Shown in pieces: positions 1 through 7,545 of a stretch of DNA of 64,000 nucleotides; the first letter of the stretch is position 1; every line of letters begins with the position of its first letter. The position numbers and the translations under genes are program-made. The notes beneath the pieces are model-generated. The model was not told where the DNA came from and made no database searches. It saw only the letters and a list, made by a program, of their open reading frames with translations. Origin of the DNA: Acinetobacter courvalinii (GTDB lineage: Bacteria; Pseudomonadota; Gammaproteobacteria; Pseudomonadales; Moraxellaceae). The stretch covers positions 62,001 to 126,000 of the forward strand of contig NZ_BMDA01000007.1 of assembly GCF_014635545.1 (NCBI RefSeq), given 5' to 3'.

Positions 1-74
1 CGCGTATTGTCTGAGGGCTGATAGTTTTCATCGAAACTAATGCGCTTAATCGTAAATGTAAACTCTTTGCTCAT
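1..74 (-). CDS. mesX: MesX-like DUF1852 family protein (5' end only)
   Basis: Only the first 24 or so codons lie in the window; the gene continues past base 1. The N-terminus begins MSKEFTFTIKRISFDENYQP, which I recognise as the start of DUF1852 proteins (MesX). In Acinetobacter MesX works with the MetE-core protein MesD in oxygen-dependent, folate-independent methionine synthesis. The frame stays open upstream to another ATG at 206, which would add 44 residues, but the family start fits the ATG at 74. The gene is divergent from the MTHFR-family gene at 460. The family call rests on remembered similarity of a short stretch, so certainty is moderate. Confidence 0.65.
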   Translation of the reverse strand, partial: MSKEFTFTIKRISFDENYQPSDNT

Positions 75-268
75 GATGATCTGATACCCTAAATTCTGAG
101 ATAAAACCTTATTGCTTCGTTGCCCTTTCCGGATGTTCCAATTTTTTGGAGTCTCCCAGTCAATCGGATTTTCAGTCGGTTCTGATATTTGCCAAAGTGG
201 CCTCATCAGAATCAATCCTCAGATTGTCTCGTGTGAAGAGCATGCAGTAATTTATACTTGAAACATGA

Positions 269-316
269 CATGAATAAAAATGATTTTGTTTCACTGAAAA
301 GTGAGTGAAATTCATG
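269..316. promoter_or_regulatory. Dyad-symmetric element in the mesX/MTHFR divergent region
   Basis: CATGAAT at 269-275 is mirrored by ATTCATG at 310-316. Inside lies TCACT-GAAA-AGTGA (291-304), with an alternative pairing TTTCAC/GTGAAA (289-294 with 305-310). The element lies between the two divergent genes, about 65 bases upstream of the -35 of the forward gene, so an operator (for example for a methionine-pathway regulator) is plausible. No specific regulator motif is clear. The rest of 75-459 holds only the possible upstream extension of the reverse gene and the promoter at 382-409. Confidence 0.35.
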
Positions 317-381
317 TTTACAAGTTTTATGCGCTCTCACGGCCATTTCACGACCCCAGAAATCGTAAAACTTTCCTCTGG

Positions 382-409
382 TTTACTTTCAAGGTATATC
401 CCTTATAAT
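382..409 (+). promoter_or_regulatory. Sigma70-type promoter for the MTHFR-family gene
   Basis: TTTACT (382-387) and a consensus TATAAT (404-409) are separated by 16 bases. Transcription would begin near 416. That leaves almost no leader before the ATG at 424 and favours the in-frame ATG at 460 as the start codon. Confidence 0.5.
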
Positions 410-459
410 TTCAGGCCTGCGCTATGGCCCAGAATTCTCCCTTTTTAAATTTTTTCATT

Positions 460-1869
460 ATGTCTTTATTTTCTCAGTGTTTAGAGCAAAAACAATTCTG
501 TATTCTGGTGGAATATCTATGTTCTAACCGTGATACACCGGCAGTTCCCCCAAGCCTGGCTGGCTATCCGGCCATGATGACGTTGGCTGATCGTGTACAT
601 AGCGATGAAGACCCTGCACCATTAGAGTTGGCACAACAATACGCGCCTGAGATTGAAAAACTTTTGCATTTTTCAGGTAAAGGTCGGGATATTCAAGAAT
701 TTGAACGCTTTCTCGATCAGGCCGAGCAGCATGGATATCATAACCTGCTTTTACTAAGCGGCGATAAACTGAAGAATCATAATTCTGGCCGCGAAATCCC
801 GGCGCAACGGTCTCGTTATCTCGAGTCTGTGAGTGCTGTGATGGCGGCGAAACAACGGCATCTGTTTAATATCGGCGTGGCTTTTAATCCGTTTAAATAT
901 ACGGAAGCAGAGCGGGATGCCCAATATCTGAAACTGCATAAAAAGATCAAAGCAGGCGCAGACTTTCTGATTACCCAGCTTGGATTTGATCTGGATTGTC
1001 TTCAGCATAGCCAATCCTTTATCTCTCAGCATTATAAACAATTTCCTTTAATTGCCTGCGTCATGCCGCTGACTTTAAAACGTGCGCAATTTATGCTGAA
1101 ACATCAGGTTGCTGGACTGGTGATTCCAGCGCATATTGTGCATGTCCTGAAAAGTGAATACGAGACTGATCCTGTTCAGGCGGAAGCAAATGTCTATGCG
1201 CGTTGTGCGTTGCAGATCCTGATCTGTAAACATCTCGGTTTTGTTGGAGTGCATTTATCGGCTTGTCACAAGCTATCGGAACAACAAAAACTGGAACAGT
1301 TTTTAAAGCAATATGAAAACTGGTCTTTAGCAGCCTGTGAAAAAGCCTGGAAACAACTGTGGAGAATGGAGACAGGCCTTGAGCTTAAACCTGAGCTGGC
1401 CACTTTTTCAAAACCTGTCCCACCAGCCCAGATTTTAAAATATAAGCAAATGCATTTAATGCATCAGCTTTTTTTTGCGTCTCATGCGGCGCTCGGGTTT
1501 GGCCGTTTTATTTTTAAAGCCAATTTCTGGAATAAAGCTCGGCCTGATCAGCTTTTATTGAAAATGGAACATTGGAGTAAACATCCACTGGTGGGCTGTG
1601 AAAGTTGTGGGCACTGCCGTCTGGATGACACGCTGTATATCTGCCCTGAAACCTGTCCCAAAGGGCTTGCCAATGGTCCCTGTGGCGGGACAAGTTTAGA
1701 CCGGTGCGAGTTTGGTGACCGAGAGTGTATCCATTCGGTCAAAGCCCGATTGGCGAAGCGCCTAGATCAAACCGAGGTGTTGAGAAGTAAACTGATCCCT
1801 GCAATTTCAATTGAAACCCGCTATACCAGTTCATGGAAAAACTGGTTTAAACACTCAGAATCACATTGA
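460..1869 (+). CDS. Long methylenetetrahydrofolate reductase-family protein with C-terminal MetV-like cysteine domain
   Basis: The N-terminal two thirds resemble the MetF TIM barrel: LLLLSGD aligns with the flavin/folate-site Asp motif, and ADFLITQLGFD resembles the ITQ-x-FD motif. The last roughly 90 residues carry an MTHFR_C (MetV-type) domain with a dense cysteine cluster (CESCGHC, CPETCP, GPCGG), expected to bind zinc or an Fe-S cluster. I start at 460 (469 aa) because the promoter TATAAT at 404 leaves no room for a leader before the in-frame ATG at 424. Family members reduce methylene-THF or act as partner subunits; the exact reaction here is not known. Divergence from a mesX-like gene suggests a role in methionine or one-carbon metabolism. 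Confidence 0.8.
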   Translation: MSLFSQCLEQKQFCILVEYLCSNRDTPAVPPSLAGYPAMMTLADRVHSDEDPAPLELAQQYAPEIEKLLHFSGKGRDIQEFERFLDQAEQHGYHNLLLLSGDKLKNHNSGREIPAQRSRYLESVSAVMAAKQRHLFNIGVAFNPFKYTEAERDAQYLKLHKKIKAGADFLITQLGFDLDCLQHSQSFISQHYKQFPLIACVMPLTLKRAQFMLKHQVAGLVIPAHIVHVLKSEYETDPVQAEANVYARCALQILICKHLGFVGVHLSACHKLSEQQKLEQFLKQYENWSLAACEKAWKQLWRMETGLELKPELATFSKPVPPAQILKYKQMHLMHQLFFASHAALGFGRFIFKANFWNKARPDQLLLKMEHWSKHPLVGCESCGHCRLDDTLYICPETCPKGLANGPCGGTSLDRCEFGDRECIHSVKARLAKRLDQTEVLRSKLIPAISIETRYTSSWKNWFKHSESH

Positions 1870-1975
1870 TTGTCGGCATTGTTCAAGTCTGTTGTTTACA
1901 AGACAGTTGCAGCGTAGGGCAATGCAGTGCCACGCATCATTTTTATGGCTGCGATTAGACCTGAGCAAGCGCCTC

Positions 1976-2668
1976 TTAATGCCATTCTAATTTTCCCCCT
2001 GACAGTAGCGTCGCGCCCAAGACAACCGGCACATAAATCACCGCACCAACGATCGCCAAAGGCACAATCGCAACCCCTGTGGCCACCTCTTTGGCTTTCT
2101 TCTTGAAACTACCCTGACGATGTTGTTCCACTTTTTTCACGATGGAAATTGGATAGGGCTGTTTTAATTGATAGGGAATGGCTTGTTGATTGGCAACCTG
2201 TTGATAGATTTGTCCAGAAAGATCAATCGATGCTAAAGGATATTCACAGTTTTCAATCGGGACTAATGCCGAAGTACAGTGGGTAGTGGTTTGGGTAAAG
2301 CCCAAGGCCTTTAATTGCTGATATTCTCTGGCTGGTAGCAGGCCGATAGGTTGATTATAACGAAGTCTTAAGGTGCTTTTAAATTGGGTATCAGACAGCA
2401 TTTCAAATTGTATCGGTAGTTGATTCATCAAGGAGCGTTGCTCAGGACGCGTATGCTGAATGATATTAAAGACGGTTACACCGCCCTGATCCGCGATGTA
2501 GGTATAACGTTCTCCAGCAAAAACAATCTGCTGCTGGGTTGGGGTGGCCATTTTCCCAATCGCAATAATTTTATCCTGAAGCACGGGGTGGTAGGTATAT
2601 TGAGGCGGAAGCGTTGAACAGGCAGTTAAACTGGTCAGGGCCACAAGCGTGAATAGTTTTTGAGCCAT
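1976..2668 (-). CDS. Predicted outer-membrane lipoprotein of unknown function
   Basis: A 230-residue protein with a lipoprotein signal peptide: MAQKLFTLVALTSL followed by the lipobox LTAC, so Cys17 would be lipidated. The mature part has no motif I recognise. Near the C-terminus a hydrophobic stretch (VATGVAIVPLAIVGAVIYVPVVLGA, here split as VATGVAIVPL and AIVGAVIYVPVV) could be one membrane segment. It is convergent with the MTHFR-family gene (106-base gap) and appears monocistronic. I do not recognise the family and offer no function. Confidence 0.7.
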   Translation of the reverse strand: MAQKLFTLVALTSLTACSTLPPQYTYHPVLQDKIIAIGKMATPTQQQIVFAGERYTYIADQGGVTVFNIIQHTRPEQRSLMNQLPIQFEMLSDTQFKSTLRLRYNQPIGLLPAREYQQLKALGFTQTTTHCTSALVPIENCEYPLASIDLSGQIYQQVANQQAIPYQLKQPYPISIVKKVEQHRQGSFKKKAKEVATGVAIVPLAIVGAVIYVPVVLGATLLSGGKLEWH

Positions 2669-3039
2669 ATTGTGTGGTATCTATTTTATTGAACTTATAA
2701 GCCTTTAATTATAGATGAATTTCGTGAATTTCTCTCATTGACTTTAGCCGCAGTAATTTCCACTCAAAATGTGTTGTTGAACGAGATCGGAGCATGCCGA
2801 AAAGTTAAAATGATGAACTGGGTGTGGAGCGGTTGCAGATACTGGCGATGATGCAAGATCAACCGGTTCTGGAAACTGCGGATACAACTGCTCCTGTTTA
2901 GCGGGCAGCCTTTCAACAATCAATCAATATTTTCTTTAAATCTGCTACAATTGCGCCAATTTTAAATTCTTTCGCACGCTCTCTGCCTCTATCTCCATTT
3001 GCAGATACAGAGGGGTGCACAAAATTGTAGATTTTTCGC
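2669..3039. other. Intergenic region upstream of prfC with a possible coding remnant
   Basis: This 371-base gap separates the divergent lipoprotein gene and prfC. At 2809-2901 (+) a 30-codon open stretch reads NDELGVERLQILAMMQDQPV and ends in TAG. It follows a TAA and has no start codon at its head, so it looks like the C-terminal scrap of a lost gene, or chance. A TACAAT hexamer at 2946-2951 could be the prfC -10. Nothing else is clear. Confidence 0.3.
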
Positions 3040-4629
3040 ATGTTTAAAGATGAATTAGCGGCACAGGTTGCCCAACGACGCACATTTGCGATCATTTCCC
3101 ACCCCGATGCGGGTAAGACCACCATGACAGAGAAACTGCTGTTATGGGGTAAGGCCATTCAGGTTGCGGGGATGGTAAAAAGCCGTAAGTCTGACCGTTC
3201 TGCCACATCCGACTGGATGGAAATGGAAAAAGAGCGTGGCATTTCGATTACCACCTCGGTGATGCAATTCCCTTATAAAAAGCACACCATCAACCTGCTG
3301 GATACACCGGGACATGAAGACTTCTCGGAAGATACCTATCGTACCTTGACGGCGGTTGACTCGGCACTCATGGTGATCGATGGCGCCAAAGGTGTCGAAG
3401 AACGAACCATTAAATTGATGGAAGTGTGTCGTATGCGCGATACGCCAATCATTTCATTCGTCAACAAAATGGACCGTGAAATCCGTGAGCCATTGGAATT
3501 GCTGGATGAAATTGAAAGTGTCCTGAATATCCGTTGCGTACCGATCACCTGGCCTTTGGGGATGGGACGTGACTTTGCGGGTGTCTACAACCTGCTAGAA
3601 GACAAGCTTTATGTTTATAAAGCTGGTTTTGGTTCAACCATTACCGATATCGATGTTCGTGATGGTTATGATCATCCGGATATCCGTGAAAAAGTGGGTG
3701 AGTTGGCATGGGCTTCTTTTGAAGAATCTCTTGAGCTGGTGCAGATGGCCAATGAACCACTGGACCGTGAACTATTCTTGCAAGGCAAGCAAACTCCTGT
3801 TCTGTTTGGTACTGCATTGGGTAACTTTGCCGTGGACCATGTTCTGGATACCTTTATTAACTGGGCACCAGAACCGAAAGCACATCCAACTCAAGAACGT
3901 ATGGTAGAAGCCAAAGAAGAAGGTTTTACTGGCTTCGTGTTTAAGATTCAGGCCAACATGGACCCGAAACACCGTGACCGGATTGCCTTCATGCGTATTT
4001 GCTCAGGTAAATATGAAAAAGGCTTGAAAATGAATCATGTACGTATCGGTAAAGATGTGCGTATCAGTGATGCATTGACGTTCCTTGCGGGTGAGCGTGA
4101 GCATCTGGAAGAAGCTTGGCCGGGGGATATCATTGGTTTGCACAACCACGGTACCATCCAGATCGGTGATACCTTTACCAGCGGTGAAAGCTTGCACTTT
4201 ACCGGTATTCCACACTTCGCACCGGAAATGTTCCGCCGTGTACGCTTGAAAGATCCTTTGAAATCGAAGCAATTGCAAAAAGGTTTGAAAGAATTATCTG
4301 AAGAAGGGGCAACTCAGGTGTTCATGCCACAAATCAGTAATGACCTGATTGTCGGTGCAGTCGGTGTGTTACAGTTTGATGTGGTGGCCTATCGCTTAAA
4401 AGAAGAATATAAGGTGGACTGTATTTATGAGCCGGTGAGTGTTCATACGGTACGCTGGATTCACTGTGATGATGACAAAATCCTGAATGAGTTTAAGAAG
4501 AAGGCACATGATCAGCTTTCAGTTGATGGTGGCGGTCACTTAACTTATCTGGCGCCAAGCCGTGTTAACTTGCAATTGATGCAAGAACGCTGGCCGGATA
4601 TCCAGTTCCGTAACACACGAGAACATTAG
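3040..4629 (+). CDS. prfC: Peptide chain release factor 3 (RF3)
   Basis: The 529-residue translational GTPase recycles RF1/RF2 from the ribosome after termination. The G1 motif HPDAGKTT lies near residue 20, the switch II motif DTPGHEDF near 87-94, and NKMD (G4) near 142. The EF-Tu-like domain II and the C-terminal RF3 domain follow. Length matches the family (E. coli 529). It appears to be transcribed alone; a palindromic repeat follows the stop codon. Confidence 0.97.
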   Translation: MFKDELAAQVAQRRTFAIISHPDAGKTTMTEKLLLWGKAIQVAGMVKSRKSDRSATSDWMEMEKERGISITTSVMQFPYKKHTINLLDTPGHEDFSEDTYRTLTAVDSALMVIDGAKGVEERTIKLMEVCRMRDTPIISFVNKMDREIREPLELLDEIESVLNIRCVPITWPLGMGRDFAGVYNLLEDKLYVYKAGFGSTITDIDVRDGYDHPDIREKVGELAWASFEESLELVQMANEPLDRELFLQGKQTPVLFGTALGNFAVDHVLDTFINWAPEPKAHPTQERMVEAKEEGFTGFVFKIQANMDPKHRDRIAFMRICSGKYEKGLKMNHVRIGKDVRISDALTFLAGEREHLEEAWPGDIIGLHNHGTIQIGDTFTSGESLHFTGIPHFAPEMFRRVRLKDPLKSKQLQKGLKELSEEGATQVFMPQISNDLIVGAVGVLQFDVVAYRLKEEYKVDCIYEPVSVHTVRWIHCDDDKILNEFKKKAHDQLSVDGGGHLTYLAPSRVNLQLMQERWPDIQFRNTREH

Positions 4630-4735
4630 AATCTCCCTAAATCCCTCTTTATGAAAGAGGGACTTTATCACGAGTCCTAAAAATATTTAATTCGTGATAC
4701 TCCTCCCTTTTTATAAAGGGAGGTTGGGAGGGATT
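4629..4735. repeat. Nested palindromic intergenic element, MITE/REP-like
   Basis: Two perfect 9-bp hairpins, TCCCTCTTT-atg-AAAGAGGGA (4642-4662) and CCTCCCTTT-ttat-AAAGGGAGG (4702-4723), flank a third dyad, TATCACGA/TCGTGATA (about 4666-4699). Imperfect outer ends (AATCTCCCTAA against TTGGGAGGGATT) make the whole block self-complementary. A shorter relative with the same TCTCCCTAA lead-in lies at 55909-55938. It may act as a prfC terminator or be a non-autonomous repeat. Confidence 0.6.
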
Positions 4736-4754
4736 AAAATAAAAGGATGATGAG

Positions 4755-5579
4755 ATGAATGCTTTAAAACCACTTTTTGCTGTCAGTGTCTTGATTGGAA
4801 TGATGGCTTTAACCGCATGTGATCATCCAGATAAAAATAAAGCCGATACTGCCGAAAGTAAACCGGCTGCGGCACCAGTTGAAAAAGCTGAAGTCCTGCC
4901 TTACTTAAATATGAAAGAGGCCAAGGCAGACTATGCCTTGCCATTTTGTGAAAAGAAAAACTGTATTGATGTTGATATCCAGACGGTAAAAACGCAGGAC
5001 GAATGGCTAAATGCATGGATTGCAAAAAATCAGTCCAAGGTGATCCAGCAGCAAATTGAACTGGATAAAAACCTGACGCTGCAACAGGCCATTAATGCCT
5101 ATGTGAAAAAGTCAGATGAGTGGCAGGACAAGTATTCTAAAAATAAGGCCTATGAACTGCATCTGAATACCCGGATTGCTTCACAGCGCAATCAATATGT
5201 GCTGTTACAGGTGGGGGTTAATGCCCAGCAAGAAGATATTGCGGTGAAAGATCGCTTCTATTTTTTTGTGGCAGATCGCAAGTTGCAAAAGAGTCTGAGC
5301 GTGCTGGATGTGATCCAGAAAAATCAGCAAAATGCCTTAAATGATATTGTACAGGCCCATTATCAACAATGGATTGCAAAACAATCGGCAGAAGTGAAAA
5401 AACAGGTGCCAAAAAAACTGTATTGGGGTCAGGCAGACTGGTTCTTTGATGGTGAGGGTATCGGTTTACATTATCGGGCCAATGAAATCAGTAAAGATGC
5501 CCCGCAACTGGATATTTATTTAACCACTGAACAGACTCGGCAGATGCTGCAAGCTGAGATTTATCAGCAGATGTTTTGA
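4755..5579 (+). CDS. Lipoprotein, divergent relative of the next DUF3298-type gene
   Basis: A 274-residue protein with a lipoprotein signal (FAVSVLIGMMALTAC, Cys22 lipidated) and a low-complexity linker rich in Ala, Pro and Lys. The mature part has a CEKKNCIDVDI motif near residue 65, and its C-terminus holds a GEGIGLHYRANEI segment. Both have counterparts in the protein encoded at 5699 (CKGNTCPDF and GEQGLILQYGEYDI), in the same order and at similar distances from the ends. I infer a tandem pair of diverged paralogues in the periplasm. Function is unknown. An RBS-like AAGGATGATG precedes the start. Confidence 0.75.
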   Translation: MNALKPLFAVSVLIGMMALTACDHPDKNKADTAESKPAAAPVEKAEVLPYLNMKEAKADYALPFCEKKNCIDVDIQTVKTQDEWLNAWIAKNQSKVIQQQIELDKNLTLQQAINAYVKKSDEWQDKYSKNKAYELHLNTRIASQRNQYVLLQVGVNAQQEDIAVKDRFYFFVADRKLQKSLSVLDVIQKNQQNALNDIVQAHYQQWIAKQSAEVKKQVPKKLYWGQADWFFDGEGIGLHYRANEISKDAPQLDIYLTTEQTRQMLQAEIYQQMF

Positions 5580-5698
5580 TTTTGTTTAGATTGACTTTTT
5601 TAAGTTTCGTATAGAAATTGCATGTGCTTCTAGCAGTTTTGCATTAACTTCGATAGCATTTAAAAATCTTGTGTAATAACAATGCTTATAGGTCTCAG

Positions 5699-6607
5699 AT
5701 GGAAACATTTTATAAATATAGCGTTCTTGCATGTGCTGTTTTGCTTGCAGCCTGCCAGCCTAAATCGGAGCCAAAACAATCACAGGATAAGCCGCAAGAT
5801 CCACCTGCGGTACAACAGCAGGCTGAACCGGTTTTACAAGGCGAAACGGTTAAGATTCCGGTAAAACTCCCTGAATGTAAGGGCAATACGTGTCCTGACT
5901 TTACGGTTGAGCGTTTGCAAAGTAATTTCCCGTTTATCGATCAGTTGCTTGATCAGCAAATTCTTGAACAGCTTGGCAAAATGCTTGAGGTGGTCGATGC
6001 GGATGCACTGGCTGCTTCAACCGCAAAAAGCACTGAAGCAAAATCCGATCTGGACAGTCAGGCGCAGTTATATGCAGATTCATTTGTCAAAATTGATGAA
6101 GAGTTAAAAGCGTTAAGTAGCAGCCACCAGATCAGCTTAATGATCAAGCCGAAGATCTTGCAGCCGAAAGGTAAACTGGCAACCGTAGTGCTGAATAGCA
6201 GCAGTTATTTAGGTGGGGCGCATGGCGCAACCTCGCAACGTTATTACAACTTTGATCTGGCAAATCAGAAACAGGTGCAGTTGCAGGATCTGTTATTGCC
6301 AAAACAGAAAGCGACCTTAGACAAGCTGGCTCATGAAGCGTTTAAAACCTGGATTGTGGATTCCAAACTGGCCACAGATCCTAAGGAATACGAACAGGCT
6401 TGGCCATTTCAGGTGACAGATAATTTCTTATTGGGTGAACAGGGGCTGATCCTGCAATATGGTGAATATGATATTGGCCCGTATGTGGTCGGTTTGCCGC
6501 GTCTGGTGATTCCATTTAGTGAATTACAAGGGGTATTAAAACCTGAATATTTGCCAAAAGTGGACGCGCCGGCTGCCTCTACACCTGTCGCAAATGAGAA
6601 CAAGTAA
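5699..6607 (+). CDS. RsiV/DUF3298-family lipoprotein
   Basis: I choose the ATG at 5699 (302 aa) because it gives METFYKYSVLACAVLLAAC, a compact lipoprotein signal with Cys19 lipidated; an in-frame TTG at 5669 would add ten residues before it. The C-terminal half has the hallmarks of DUF3298: SSYLGGAHGAT, then YYNFDL and LQDLL, then GLILQYGEYDIGPYVVGLP. Related domains occur in the extracytoplasmic part of RsiV (which binds lysozyme) and in many proteobacterial lipoproteins of unknown role. The gene ends six bases before the TatD gene and may be cotranscribed with it. Confidence 0.8.
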   Translation: METFYKYSVLACAVLLAACQPKSEPKQSQDKPQDPPAVQQQAEPVLQGETVKIPVKLPECKGNTCPDFTVERLQSNFPFIDQLLDQQILEQLGKMLEVVDADALAASTAKSTEAKSDLDSQAQLYADSFVKIDEELKALSSSHQISLMIKPKILQPKGKLATVVLNSSSYLGGAHGATSQRYYNFDLANQKQVQLQDLLLPKQKATLDKLAHEAFKTWIVDSKLATDPKEYEQAWPFQVTDNFLLGEQGLILQYGEYDIGPYVVGLPRLVIPFSELQGVLKPEYLPKVDAPAASTPVANENK

Positions 6608-6613
6608 GCGCTG

Positions 6614-7426
6614 ATGCAACTGTTCGATACCCATACCCATTTTGATGTTGCCGATTTTGATCATGATCGGCAACAGTTGGCTGTGCAGGCCAAACAGGTG
6701 GGGGTCGCGGCATTGGTGTTAATCGGTTTTCTGCAATCACGATTCGATGAGTTGATTCAGACTCATCAGCAATTACAAGGCTGGGAGCATGTACCGCAGT
6801 CTTATCTGGCGCCCGGTTTACATCCCTTTTATATCGAACAGCATCAGCCCGAACATTTACAGGATTTAGAACAGATTTTGCAGCAGCTTGATTGTGTAGC
6901 AATCGGTGAAATTGGTCTGGATACCTTTTTAAAACAGCATAAACAGCCTGAATTATTGAGCAAACAACAGCATTATTTTATTGAGCAATTACAACTTGCC
7001 AAGCAATATCAAAAACCGGTGCTGTTGCATATCCGTAAAGCACATGCTGAAACCATTGCGATTTTAAAGGCGCAAAAATTCAAGTTAGGCGGGATTGCGC
7101 ATGCTTTTAGTGGCGGTGTAGAAGAAGCCAAAGCCATGATCAAGCTGGGCTTTAAAATCGGCATCACCGGGCAAATTACCAATCCCAATGCCAAAAAACT
7201 GCATCAGGTGGTGCATGCCATTGGTCCCGAACATCTGGTGATTGAAACCGATTGCCCGGATATGACGCCGTTGTGCTGTCAGACTTCAACCGAACATCGA
7301 ACCCGCAATACGCCTGTCAATTTACCTTATGTGTTAGACAGCTTGGCGCAAATACTTGAGCTGCCCCAAGCACAGCTTGCCCAGCAATTGTGGCAAAACT
7401 CATGTGCAGCCTTGCATCTCGGATAA
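6614..7426 (+). CDS. TatD-family metal-dependent hydrolase
   Basis: This 270-residue protein has the amidohydrolase-type TatD fold. DTHTHFD at residues 5-11 supplies the first metal ligands, GEIGLD (near 99) the bridging Glu, HIRKAH and HAFSGG further His ligands, and ETDCPD the late Asp. TatD proteins are magnesium-dependent 3'-5' DNases or related phosphoesterases. It starts six bases after the preceding lipoprotein gene, suggesting cotranscription. Which TatD subgroup (TatD, YcfH, YjjV) it belongs to cannot be settled by eye. Confidence 0.88.
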   Translation: MQLFDTHTHFDVADFDHDRQQLAVQAKQVGVAALVLIGFLQSRFDELIQTHQQLQGWEHVPQSYLAPGLHPFYIEQHQPEHLQDLEQILQQLDCVAIGEIGLDTFLKQHKQPELLSKQQHYFIEQLQLAKQYQKPVLLHIRKAHAETIAILKAQKFKLGGIAHAFSGGVEEAKAMIKLGFKIGITGQITNPNAKKLHQVVHAIGPEHLVIETDCPDMTPLCCQTSTEHRTRNTPVNLPYVLDSLAQILELPQAQLAQQLWQNSCAALHLG

Positions 7427-7545
7427 CAACCATAATCCCGTTAAAAATAAGGTAACTAAAAGGGAACACATCCATTCCCAAACAGGGTTACATTAAACAG
7501 AGAACTTCATAATAAACAATCAGCCAATACTGGGAGGGTAACCTG

